Source: Bradyrhizobium sp. BR 10289
GTDB lineage: Bacteria; Pseudomonadota; Alphaproteobacteria; Rhizobiales; Xanthobacteraceae
DNA: 64,000 nt
Assembly (NCBI RefSeq): GCF_019455385.1
Contig: NZ_JACOFR010000012.1
Span: 1-64,000, forward strand
Reading direction: 5' to 3'
Shown: piece by piece, positions 56,322 to 64,000 of the stretch
Layout: every line of letters begins with the position of its first letter
Position numbering within the stretch: the first letter of the stretch is position 1
The notes under the pieces: model-generated
What the model saw: only the letters and a program-made list of their open reading frames with translations
The model's database searches: none
What the model was told of the DNA's origin: nothing
Translations under genes and position numbers: made by a program

Positions 56322-57410
56322 TTACCAAGTGTATCGGAGACCCGCTTGAGCGCCGGCCGTTGTCGTCCCGGCGATCTCGGTGGCATGGGCTTCGAGGTAG
56401 GACGAGAAGGCCTGCGTCCAGATCACATTGACCTTTGCGGACGCGCGGCCGCCCAACGTCTGTGTGCTTGCCGCAGCCGGAACCGGTATGCCGCCTGCTC
56501 CAGGGACGAGACCGATGCCGCCCACGGCACCCACCCCGCTCTGGTCGACGATCTTCATCGCCACGACGCTCCAGGACGGCTGGATCGTGTAGCCGATCCA
56601 CTTGGTTTCGAAGCCCATGCGTGCGCCGCCATGGACTTCCGTACTGTCACTGGTCTTCGCGCCGAAATTGGCAGTGTAGTTTTCAGTGTAGGTCACGCCG
56701 ACTGTCGGCTCGAAGAACACGGTGTATGGGAAGTCGAACTTGTACTGCGCGTTGCCGGTGTAGCTCATCGAGCTGCTATCCGAGCCGCCTGGCGCCACGA
56801 TCCCGATCGACGACACCCGCGACCAGCTCGCGCTCGCGGTGAAGTCGGCTGAAAAGCCGCCATTCGTGTACGCGAGTGTACCCGAGCCCGACGGGGTCGT
56901 GATGTCGGTGCCGAAGTAATGCGACCAGGAGTGGGTCCCGGTCGCGACGAAGGTAAGTGCGTCGGTCGCGGTAAAGATGCCGATCTTCGTGACGTCGAAG
57001 GCGCCCACTGCCGTATACGTGTCAATCGAGCCGACGGTCGAATTCGAACGGTCGTAAGATCCGATCACGTTGATGCCGTAGATCCACGCCGGAATGGCCG
57101 GCGCCGCGGCGGCCTTGGTGTAGATCGGAGACTTTGCGTATCCGAGGGCATGGAAAGGGTCGTCGCTCTCCCTGCTGCCGAACGGGTTGTGGTTGTCGAA
57201 CTCGTCGACCTCCGCAGAGAAGCGCATCACGCCCGGGGGGCGCGCCAGCTTGCGCCCCTGGATCTGATCCCTGACATTCTGCAGGATGTTCTCGATGACA
57301 TTGTTGACCACCAATTGCTGCACGGATTGTGCCTGTGCAGAACCGATGGAAACGCACAACAAGCCCAAAGCTATTGAAGAAGACGCCAGTCCGAATCTAA
57401 GAGTTTTCAA
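56322..57410 (-). CDS. Exported beta-barrel protein (autotransporter-barrel-like), function unknown
   Basis: About 362 residues. The preferred start is TTG 57410 with AGGGGG upstream, giving a clean signal peptide (RFGLASSSIALGLLCVSIGSAQA, then QSVQQ). ATGs at 57479 and 57653 are alternatives. The mature part begins with a helix-like segment (VVNNVIENILQNVRDQIQGRK) and a low-complexity linker, followed by about a dozen amphipathic strands rich in Gly, Ser, Thr and aromatic residues. It ends in AGLRYTW, with the terminal aromatic typical of outer-membrane barrels. Short for an autotransporter, since no passenger is present. Divergent from the LuxR-type gene. Confidence 0.75.
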   Translation of the reverse strand: MKTLRFGLASSSIALGLLCVSIGSAQAQSVQQLVVNNVIENILQNVRDQIQGRKLARPPGVMRFSAEVDEFDNHNPFGSRESDDPFHALGYAKSPIYTKAAAAPAIPAWIYGINVIGSYDRSNSTVGSIDTYTAVGAFDVTKIGIFTATDALTFVATGTHSWSHYFGTDITTPSGSGTLAYTNGGFSADFTASASWSRVSSIGIVAPGGSDSSSMSYTGNAQYKFDFPYTVFFEPTVGVTYTENYTANFGAKTSDSTEVHGGARMGFETKWIGYTIQPSWSVVAMKIVDQSGVGAVGGIGLVPGAGGIPVPAAASTQTLGGRASAKVNVIWTQAFSSYLEAHATEIAGTTTAGAQAGLRYTW

Positions 57411-57709
57411 ATCAGCCCCCTGGAAACCTGCTCGTTGCCGAGCGAGCGTTCGCAAACGCACGCAGCAAACTAAGGGCATTGTGTTTTTGGTGTCTTCACC
57501 CGATTGGGGTATCGCCGGATTGTCGGCGCCGTGAAATCCACGCGCTGAGGCGATTGAGCAACACTTCTGCGGAAGATTGATCGAACATCCGTAGTAGTAC
57601 GCGGTGTCGAAGCCCAAATTTTGGTCGATCTCAGGTTGAGTCGGTCTGGACATCTTCTCGCGTGCGAAATTATCATCCCGTCGGGGACACTTTTTGATTT
57701 TTCATTATC
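57411..57709. other. Divergent intergenic region upstream of the barrel and LuxR-type genes
   Basis: About 300 bp, lower in GC near the LuxR gene. No gene or clear operator palindrome was recognised. It must contain both promoters. Confidence 0.4.
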
Positions 57710-58801
57710 ATGGGCAATTGGAATTTGCGCGCCGTCGAGCGCGCGTTCGGCGAAGCGGTGCTTGACGTTCAGGGCTGGACGAAGGCGTTGGAGATCGTCA
57801 CATCGATCACCGAGAGCCACGGTGCCGTACTTCTTCCCGTGACGGGGGGCACTCTCCGAACCCTGCCATTCACGGAAGCGATGATGGCTCCGTTTGAGAC
57901 TTATTTGCGCGACGGCTGGCACTTGCGCGATGAGCGGAATCGTGGCTTGCCGTTGATGCGAAAAAACGGTGTGGTCGATGATCTCGACATTTTCAGCGCC
58001 GAGGCCATCGGCTCGCATCCGTATTATCAGGAGTTCCTGGCGCCCCACCGTTTGCGCTGGTTCGGCGGGGTCGGGATCTTCTTCGACGATGACGTCTGGT
58101 GTCTCTCGATCCAGAGAAGAGTGGATCAGGATCCCTTCTCGCCGGCCGAGAAGCGAGAGCTGGCGACGCTCTCCAATTCGCTCTCGACGGCTGCTGCCCT
58201 CGCACGGACCGTCGGGGGAGCTGCGGCATCCGGTGCATTACAGGCGTTCGCGCTCAGCGGGACGGCCGCGGCTCTCGTCAATCGTCATGGCAAGATCTTC
58301 GAAGCCAATCAATCGGCGGAGCGATTGTTGGGGGGCGATATCCGGATCAAGGCAGGGAAGCTCGTCTCCGCTGGAGCCAGCCTGTTCGCGGATCTCGAAC
58401 TGGCGCTGTCGCGTGTTCTGAATGGCAGGGGCGCGACGCTGCATCCGCCCGTCCCGCTGCCGCGAAAGGGTCGCGGGCCCCTCTTGGCCTATCTCGGGCG
58501 ACCTCCCGATGCGACCATCAGCGCGTTTTCGAACTGCCAGGCGATCATCGTGATGGTCGACCCCGAGGCTCGCAAGAGCCCGCCCGAATCGACTCTTCGT
58601 GCCGTCTACGGATTGAGCGATGCCGAGGCCCGGTTGAGCGTTCAGCTCTCGACCGGCGAGCCGCTCGAGCAGGCCGCAAATCGGCTGGGAATCTCCAAGG
58701 AGACATCGCGAACACAGCTCAAGAATATCTTCGCCAAACTTGGCGTCCATCGCCAGGCCGAGCTCATTGCCGTGCTGTCGACGTTCCTCAACCAGGTCTA
58801 G
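57710..58801 (+). CDS. LuxR-type (FixJ/NarL HTH) transcriptional regulator
   Basis: A 363-residue regulator. The C-terminal HTH is clear: YGLSDAEARLSVQLSTGEPLEQAANRLGISKETSRTQLKNIFAKLGVHRQAELIAVL (about residues 300-358; shown in two parts, YGLSDAEARLSVQ and KETSRTQLKNIFAKLG). The N-terminal half looks like a GAF-type sensor (HYYQ-like SHPYYQEFLAPHRLRWFGGVGIFF), and a PAS-like segment follows (GTAAALVNRHGKIFEANQSAERLL). This is not an acyl-homoserine-lactone domain. It probably controls the adjacent barrel and secreted-protein genes. Confidence 0.88.
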   Translation: MGNWNLRAVERAFGEAVLDVQGWTKALEIVTSITESHGAVLLPVTGGTLRTLPFTEAMMAPFETYLRDGWHLRDERNRGLPLMRKNGVVDDLDIFSAEAIGSHPYYQEFLAPHRLRWFGGVGIFFDDDVWCLSIQRRVDQDPFSPAEKRELATLSNSLSTAAALARTVGGAAASGALQAFALSGTAAALVNRHGKIFEANQSAERLLGGDIRIKAGKLVSAGASLFADLELALSRVLNGRGATLHPPVPLPRKGRGPLLAYLGRPPDATISAFSNCQAIIVMVDPEARKSPPESTLRAVYGLSDAEARLSVQLSTGEPLEQAANRLGISKETSRTQLKNIFAKLGVHRQAELIAVLSTFLNQV

Positions 58802-58823
58802 CAAGCCGGGGAGCGGCATCGCG

Positions 58824-58841
58824 TTCACCCATACGGGTGAA
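58824..58841. terminator. Hairpin after the LuxR-type gene
   Basis: A perfect 7-bp inverted repeat (TTCACCC-ATAC-GGGTGAA) lies 23 bp after the stop codon. It is either a weak terminator or an operator in front of the following gene. Confidence 0.45.
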
Positions 58842-58900
58842 GACAATATCAGGCACGGCAGCTATCTTAAATCATTGCTTTTGATCTTGTTTTCTCGTCG

Positions 58901-61405
58901 ATGGGGGAAGCCGTGCCGACTGCAAAGCGCTTCATCGTCGGTCTTCCGGCGGCAATCATTCTGTTCGATGGGTTTGCCACGGCCGCCGGCGCCGTTGAAA
59001 TTCCGAAGCCCGTCATCAGGCCGGTCATTCCAGCGGTCACCGTGCCGCGCCCGAACGTGCCCGTTCCGCGGCCCGCCGTAACGGTCGTCGTGCCGAAGCC
59101 GAACGTCACCGTCAGCGTACCCAAGGTCGACGTGCCCAGACCGGCAGCGCCGCGCGTGGACGTGCCGAAGGCCGTGGTGAACGTGCCGAAGGTGGATGCG
59201 CCGAAGCCTGTGGTGCAGGCTCCCAAGGTCGATGTGCCGAAGGCGGTGGTCGCCGCACCCAGGGTTGACGTGCCGAAGCCGGTTGCCGATGTTCCGAAGA
59301 TCGCCGGCAAGCCCGCCCTGGTTGCTCCCCCCAAGGTCGTTGGGCCCGTTGTATCTCCTCCCGCGGCGTCAGGGTTGCCCGTGGCCAAGAACGAGGCTCA
59401 CCCGATCAAAGTGATCGGTCCGGTCGTTCCAACAGACCTTCCGCCTCTTGGGAATCCGAAAAATCCGGCAAGTGGGCTCGATGCGCCCAGGAGTGTCGGC
59501 CCTGTGGTGTCGCCGCCGATCGAGACGACGGCGAAGGGGGGGCCGCCCGCAAATGGCGTTGTCTCCGTGACGCCGCTTCCAGGCAATCTCAAGCAATCCG
59601 AACCTTCGGCAGCAAAGGTCGGCGCATCCGTTACGAGCGGTGCGAAGGTCGAAATGCCCGCGCCAGCAAATGCAGCGAGTTCGGGCGCGGTCAGCGCGGC
59701 ATCGCCCGCGAACGCCGGTGTCGGCGGGGCTGCATCGCCGGCAAGTCCAACGAGTTTATCGAATGCCTCCGTATCCGGTCCGGTCAATGCAAGTGGCGCA
59801 TCGCGTCCGGCTCCAATCTCGTCCAAGCAGGCGCTCGGCGCGCCAGGCTCGCCGAACTCCGCAGGGCCGGTTGCCAAAGCCTCTGCGTCTGCATCGCCCG
59901 GCAACGGGATGACCCCCGCTGCCGCGACGACGTCGTCTGCGGCCATGAAGGTCCAGTCCACGGCGCCGGCGGGAACGGTCAGTTTCGGGTCTGGAGGAAA
60001 TACGCCGACCTGTAGTCCGGCACCGTGCCAGGCTGGACAGACCTATCGGGCAAGCAACGGCGCGTATGCCGGAGCCGACGTCGTCATCTCCGGGACGGGC
60101 GCGGTGACGCCGACTGCGATGACGACCACCGCCAACGGCATCACCGCCACCGTGACAGGCGCAGGATCTGCCCAGCAGACGACGACCGTCACCGTCAATG
60201 GACAGACCTACACGGTGAACGGTGGCGGCCCGACGACCCTGAGCGGCAACATCAACGGCCAGCAAGTATCCGAAACGAGGGCGAACGGTGTGAGCACCGT
60301 ATCGGTCGGGAATACGCCTGTGGTCACGTGCGGATATTCGAACTGTACCGTTCTCGTCGGTCCAAACGCCGGAACAACCGCCGGCATGAGCGTGCCTGGA
60401 CGGGCGGGGCTCTCCGGTGCTGCCATATTAGGCGGAGCGCCGGCTGCTCGCGGCTCGGCTGGGTTCGTACCGCCGAAATCGGCAGACGTCTTTACAAATA
60501 TCCATCAGAACCGGAACGGTACAGTCACTCAGACAGATACATGGACGGTCGGAAATCAGGAGTTTGAACGGACGCAAACATACGTGCCTCGGAAGGAAGG
60601 AGGATTTGTCACACTGGATTCGGACGGTTCAAAAATCCTGACCGACAATGTTACGGTGAAGACCTATTCCGACGATACCTGGAGCGACCCGCCCAAGATT
60701 CAAACCTTTAACAATCTTGGGCAGGGATCGGCGCCGTCAGCTGATTCCGCGCAGATGGCTGATGAGGGAAATGCAAGTTCTGGTCAGTCAACTCAGCAAG
60801 CTTCGGGTAACCAGAAGCAAGACGACTTTTTATGCTCTGGAGATTGCGACGCGAACTCGCCCACCTCTCCCGATCGTCTGAAGGATATCGGCGTTTCGGG
60901 AAGTGACGAGACCTCGCCGCAAGTCTCCGCATCGAATGGCGCGTCGAACGATGCAAATTCCAATACGGATTCAGCGCCGCGCAATCAGACGCTCTCGGAA
61001 AAGGCTACTGAGTTAAAGAATAAGTTGGTCGATCTCAAGAATCAGGCCGAGTCTAAAATAACTCCTGAGAATTTGTCCGATGGCTGGTCTGATGCCAGTT
61101 CGCTGAGGAAGGATCCTGTCGGTTTCGCCAAAGAAAAGGTGTCTGGAGCCGCAACTGAGGCTACGACCGAAGCAGCAGCAAAAACCTTGATGGGACCGCG
61201 ACCGACCAATCCCGAGGATCAGTCGGTGTGGGATCAAGGCAAAGAATTTGTCGCGAAAGGCATTGATGGCGTCAAGCAGAACGTCACAGAGGGGGGGCAG
61301 TCGCTGCGCAACACAGCGCAGCAAGTCAAAGACTTCGGGAAGGATTTGCTGAAGTTCGATCAGCAGCAACTTCAGAAAATCGACCAATCAATAAACAATA
61401 AATGA
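58901..61405 (+). CDS. Large low-complexity exported protein, function unknown
   Basis: 834 residues (830 if the GTG at 58913, which has GGGGAAG just ahead, is used). A signal-like start (FIVGLPAAIILFDGFATAAGA) is followed by four regions. About residues 30-160 are Pro/Val/Lys repeats built on VPKxDVPKPVV. Residues 160-370 are an Ala/Ser/Pro-rich stretch. Residues 370-620 are a Gly/Thr-rich beta-like part (TVTVNGQTYTVNGGGPTTLSG) with Cys pairs (CSPAPC; CGYSNC). From about 620 come a charged Ser/Asn/Asp-rich region and a C-terminal amphipathic helical segment (KDFGKDLLKFDQQQLQKID). No family recognised. It follows the LuxR-type gene by 100 bp. Confidence 0.75.
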   Translation: MGEAVPTAKRFIVGLPAAIILFDGFATAAGAVEIPKPVIRPVIPAVTVPRPNVPVPRPAVTVVVPKPNVTVSVPKVDVPRPAAPRVDVPKAVVNVPKVDAPKPVVQAPKVDVPKAVVAAPRVDVPKPVADVPKIAGKPALVAPPKVVGPVVSPPAASGLPVAKNEAHPIKVIGPVVPTDLPPLGNPKNPASGLDAPRSVGPVVSPPIETTAKGGPPANGVVSVTPLPGNLKQSEPSAAKVGASVTSGAKVEMPAPANAASSGAVSAASPANAGVGGAASPASPTSLSNASVSGPVNASGASRPAPISSKQALGAPGSPNSAGPVAKASASASPGNGMTPAAATTSSAAMKVQSTAPAGTVSFGSGGNTPTCSPAPCQAGQTYRASNGAYAGADVVISGTGAVTPTAMTTTANGITATVTGAGSAQQTTTVTVNGQTYTVNGGGPTTLSGNINGQQVSETRANGVSTVSVGNTPVVTCGYSNCTVLVGPNAGTTAGMSVPGRAGLSGAAILGGAPAARGSAGFVPPKSADVFTNIHQNRNGTVTQTDTWTVGNQEFERTQTYVPRKEGGFVTLDSDGSKILTDNVTVKTYSDDTWSDPPKIQTFNNLGQGSAPSADSAQMADEGNASSGQSTQQASGNQKQDDFLCSGDCDANSPTSPDRLKDIGVSGSDETSPQVSASNGASNDANSNTDSAPRNQTLSEKATELKNKLVDLKNQAESKITPENLSDGWSDASSLRKDPVGFAKEKVSGAATEATTEAAAKTLMGPRPTNPEDQSVWDQGKEFVAKGIDGVKQNVTEGGQSLRNTAQQVKDFGKDLLKFDQQQLQKIDQSINNK

Positions 61406-61510
61406 AATCGACTCTCCCTCGTGACAATCGAGAGGAACTTTGGGCGTCCATTCGAACTCAAAGTGCCAAGAGTAGCTCTTCGTTCCACCTCGTTTGAAAG
61501 AGCTCCGCTC

Positions 61511-63112
61511 CTACTTCACCGCCCCAAACCGGCTCTCGAACGAATTCGAGGACACCACCGGCGCCGCGCCGGCCATCTGGGTGCTGTCGCTGGCGCCATC
61601 CGACACCGACGGCTTCAGCGCCGGCCGGGTCTGGGCCAAGCGAGTATCGGGCTGCTGCGGCTTCGGCGGCTCGGCCGGCTTGGCCGCCGCAACGGCTGGC
61701 TTCGGCGCGTCCTTCGCTGCATCTTTCGATTTGTCGTGGCCGGGCACGAACCGCGTCACGGCGGCCTTCAGCCGCGATGCTGCGCTCGAAGGCGTGGTGG
61801 TGGTCGTGGCCGGGGCAGCAGCTGCGGCCGCCTGTGGCGGCGGCGTGGTTGCCGTCGTGTCGGCGGTGCTGAAGCCCATCTTGCGGCCGAGACCCGAGAA
61901 GAAGCCGCCGCCTTCAGATTTCTCTTGAGATTTCTCTTGGGGCTTTTCGGCCGGCTGGGCCGAGGCGACGCGGGTGTTCGCCACGGGCGCGCTGACGGCG
62001 ACGGCCGGCTCCTGGGCCGGAGCGGCGGCGACCGCATCGAGATTCGGCTTCGGCGGATTGACGTGTCCGGGGATCGTGCCCGGGGCCTTCGACATCGCCA
62101 GCAACTGGAGCGTCGAGCCCTCGGCCTCTTCCGACAGGCCGGTCGAGCCTTCCGGAATCTTGGCGGCAAAGATCTTGTTCATGCCGCCGTCGATGCCGGT
62201 GTTCATGCGCGCCATCGGCGTGCCCTTGGCGACGAGCTTGGCGTATTCGGCTTCGTCCTTCGCCTGCTTCTCGCGCACGGCGCTGGCGATGTCCTCGGGG
62301 ATCACATAGGCCGGGCACTTGGCCGAGGCGTCGAACACCGGGTCGCGCTTGGCATCCGCCGACTTCGCCGCGTCGAAGACGTATCTCTTCTCGCAGAAAT
62401 CGACCTTCGGCTCCTGCCGCGTCACCTCGAAATGATCATAGCCTTCCTTGATCATCTTCCAGAACGGCATGTTCGGGTTGTTCCGGTGTTTGGCCATGTT
62501 CACCGGCGTCATCTTGAACGGATAGGCCTGCAGCTGGAACGCCTTCTGGCCGCCGAAGAAGGATTCGCGACCGAGCGAATAGATCTCCGCGATCTGCTCG
62601 TCGGTCATGGCGTAGCAGCCGCGCGAAGAGCAATCGCCATGCACCATCAGCTGCGAGCCGGTGCGGCCGAGCGCCTTGTCGAAGGCGTTGGGGAAGCCGG
62701 TGTTGAACGAGAGGTAATAGGCCGACTGCGGATTCATCTGGCTCGGATTGATCGAGTAGAATCCCTCCGGCGCCTGGCGGTCGCCTTCGCGCACCTTCGG
62801 ACCCAGATCGCCCGACCAGCGGCAGATCGGATAGGTCTTGAGCAGCGCGAACTGGCCGCTGCGGGTCTGCTTCCAGACCTCGAGCTCGGCCTCCTGCTTG
62901 AACAGGCGCACCAGGATCGGCGATTGCAGGTCCATGTCCTTCTCGGCCATGGCTGCGACCAGCTTCGGCGGCACCGGCTGGTTGGCCTTGGCGTTGGTCG
63001 CGAGCGACACCTGGTCGGTATCGCAGCCGGCCAGCAGGACACTGGCCGTCATCAGCGCAACCGAAGCCAAGAGCGCGCGAGCAAGCGAACGAGAAATCAA
63101 GATGGACCCCAC
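61511..63112 (-). CDS. YafK-like L,D-transpeptidase-family lipoprotein
   Basis: About 533 residues. A lipoprotein signal ends in ASVLLAGC (lipobox LAGC). The YkuD/L,D-transpeptidase-type domain contains LLKTYPICRWSGDLGPKVREGD and the catalytic MVHGDCSSRGCYAM (His, Ser-Arg-Gly-Cys). The CRWSGDLGPK-EGDxQAPEG form is that of YafK, whose characterised member cuts, rather than makes, links between Braun's lipoprotein and peptidoglycan. A roughly 220-residue Ala/Pro/Thr/Lys-rich disordered tail follows. The start chosen is GTG 63112, just before the signal; the frame is open to ATG 63202. Confidence 0.85.
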   Translation of the reverse strand: MGSILISRSLARALLASVALMTASVLLAGCDTDQVSLATNAKANQPVPPKLVAAMAEKDMDLQSPILVRLFKQEAELEVWKQTRSGQFALLKTYPICRWSGDLGPKVREGDRQAPEGFYSINPSQMNPQSAYYLSFNTGFPNAFDKALGRTGSQLMVHGDCSSRGCYAMTDEQIAEIYSLGRESFFGGQKAFQLQAYPFKMTPVNMAKHRNNPNMPFWKMIKEGYDHFEVTRQEPKVDFCEKRYVFDAAKSADAKRDPVFDASAKCPAYVIPEDIASAVREKQAKDEAEYAKLVAKGTPMARMNTGIDGGMNKIFAAKIPEGSTGLSEEAEGSTLQLLAMSKAPGTIPGHVNPPKPNLDAVAAAPAQEPAVAVSAPVANTRVASAQPAEKPQEKSQEKSEGGGFFSGLGRKMGFSTADTTATTPPPQAAAAAAPATTTTTPSSAASRLKAAVTRFVPGHDKSKDAAKDAPKPAVAAAKPAEPPKPQQPDTRLAQTRPALKPSVSDGASDSTQMAGAAPVVSSNSFESRFGAVK

Positions 63113-63202
63113 ACCGTGCCGGGCAGAGAGCGCGAACCCCGATCCCGAAGCATGATCCGACCGGACATCCGGACCCGCCATGACGGGCTTTTTCGAGACC
63201 AC

Positions 63203-63554
63203 GCTTCAGCGCTTATGCCCTGAAGCCATTGATTAAAATTCTAACCTCTGGGTCATGTGGTCGCAACCCGAGCGGGGATCACGAGCCCGTTGGCCCAAAG
63301 CTGTGGTCAACAGAGACTTAAACTGGGCCGTAACTTGGACTTACCGCCCAAAACCCCACTGAGATCGCCGATTTGGGCAAAAAAAGGGTTAACGCGGGGT
63401 TACCGGGGAAGGTCTCGTGCCCCGGACGCGGCGCAGCGCGTAGCGGTGCGACGTCGAGCCGGGGCCCATGCCCAACGCGAATCCTGGAGTTTCTGGGTCC
63501 CGGCTCTGCGCTCCGCTTCGCTGCGCTGGTCCGGGACACGGGGAAAGTCGCGAA
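63203..63554. other. Intergenic region between accA and the lipoprotein gene
   Basis: About 350 bp. Apart from the palindromic element at 63416-63541 it contains an AAAAAAA tract (63379-63385) and a region that should hold the minus-strand promoter of the lipoprotein gene. No gene seen. Confidence 0.45.
63416..63541. repeat. Expanded palindromic element, CGTGCCCCGGACGC family
   Basis: The outer ends CGTGCCCCGGAC and GTCCGGGACACG match the compact palindrome at 38661-38696. The interior has been filled with about 90 bp including GAGCCGGGGCCCATGCCCAA and GGGTCCCGGCTCTGCGC. It lies just after accA and may end its transcript. Confidence 0.7.
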
Positions 63555-64000
63555 TCAGCCCAGTTTCCGGCCGATATCGAGGAATTTCTGCCGCCGCTGC
63601 CTGCGGATGGCCTCGCCGTCGAGGCCGCGGAGCTCGTCGAACGCCTTGGCGATGGCATCGCCGGTGGTGGCGATCATGGCGGCGGGGTCGCGGTGGGCGC
63701 CGCCGACCGGCTCCTTCAGGATCGCGTCGATCACCCCGAAGCGGAGCATGTCCTGGGCGGTGATCTTCATGTTGTTGGCGGCTTCCTGCGCCTTGGAGCC
63801 GTCGCGCCAGAGGATGGAGGAGGCGGCTTCCGGCGAGATCACGCTGTAGATCGCGTGCTCCAGCATCAACACCTTGTTTGCGGTGGTGATGGCAATGGCG
63901 CCGCCGGACATGCCCTCGCCGGTGATGATGGCAACGTTCGGCACGGTCAGCGCCATGCAGGCATCGGTCGAGCGCGCGATGGCTTCGGCTTGTCCCCGCT
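63555..64000 (-). CDS. accA: Acetyl-CoA carboxylase carboxyltransferase subunit alpha (3' part)
   Basis: The last 148 or so residues of AccA; the gene continues past the window edge. The frame reads RGQAEAIARSTDACMALTVP, then IITGEGMSGGAIAITTANKVLMLEHAIYSVISPEAASSILWRD, a core signature of the alpha carboxyltransferase, and ends RRQRRQKFLDIGRKLG. It forms malonyl-CoA for fatty acid synthesis together with AccD and biotinyl-AccB. An internal Met at 63956 is not the start. Confidence 0.93.
   Translation of the reverse strand, partial: RGQAEAIARSTDACMALTVPNVAIITGEGMSGGAIAITTANKVLMLEHAIYSVISPEAASSILWRDGSKAQEAANNMKITAQDMLRFGVIDAILKEPVGGAHRDPAAMIATTGDAIAKAFDELRGLDGEAIRRQRRQKFLDIGRKLG

Overview
The window looks like a core-chromosome segment of an alphaproteobacterium of the Rhizobiales, most probably Bradyrhizobium or a close relative. 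The DNA is GC-rich throughout. The gene neighbourhoods fit: lysC, ptsP, prfA, prmC and a DUF4167 gene in one run; phaR facing phaA and phaB; acdS facing an Lrp-type acdR; and comF, grxC, a nitrilase-like gene and a DUF1178 gene. Intergenic palindromes resemble the repeats that are abundant in rhizobial genomes. The genus is inferred from recall of family sequences and synteny, not from a search. No rRNA, tRNA, CRISPR array, intact insertion sequence or prophage was seen.

Region by region. At 0-7 kb are a decayed gene remnant, a LysR regulator divergent from an MFS exporter, a frameshifted aldo/keto reductase, an amidase with a histone-like basic tail, and an orphan TadG-like protein. At 7-10.6 kb are a methionine pair (metY, metA) behind a structured leader and a polysaccharide deacetylase. 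At 10.6-20.4 kb come a palindrome cluster, recQ, the acdS/acdR pair (ACC deaminase and its Lrp-type regulator), a Cds1-like PLP enzyme, an AhpD-fold protein, an outer-membrane-type protein, a small Tat-like secreted protein, an esterase, a branched-chain aminotransferase and a methyltransferase. At 20.4-23.5 kb is the polyhydroxybutyrate locus (phaR, phaA, phaB), with several TGC...GCA inverted repeats that could be PhaR operators. At 23.6-34 kb are a DMT exporter, a cupin gene with gloB, a methyltransferase, then DUF4167, prmC, prfA, ptsP and lysC on the minus strand. At 34-45.6 kb are a bacterial PH-domain protein, ubiG, a second DMT exporter, the comF operon, a BioC/NDUFAF5-like methyltransferase, a parvulin-argJ-nudix operon and secA. 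At 45.8-47.8 kb an HWE histidine kinase and a single-domain response regulator converge and overlap.

The main accessory block is 47.9-56.0 kb. A MarR regulator is divergent from a seven-gene operon: a leaderless AmiC-like binding protein, an amidase of the nitrile-pathway type, and a complete urea/short-chain-amide/branched-chain-type ABC importer (Tat-exported binding protein, two permeases, two ATPases). The likely job is uptake of a small amide, its hydrolysis to acid plus ammonia, and ligand-dependent control. There is no AmiR-type antiterminator. The sensor is therefore a paralogue of a transport receptor paired with a MarR repressor, which is the most unusual arrangement in the window.

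From 56.0 kb a RIME-like palindrome is followed by an outer-membrane barrel protein divergent from a LuxR-type regulator, a large repetitive Pro/Val/Lys-rich secreted protein of unknown function, a YafK-like L,D-transpeptidase-family lipoprotein, and the 3' part of accA cut by the window end.
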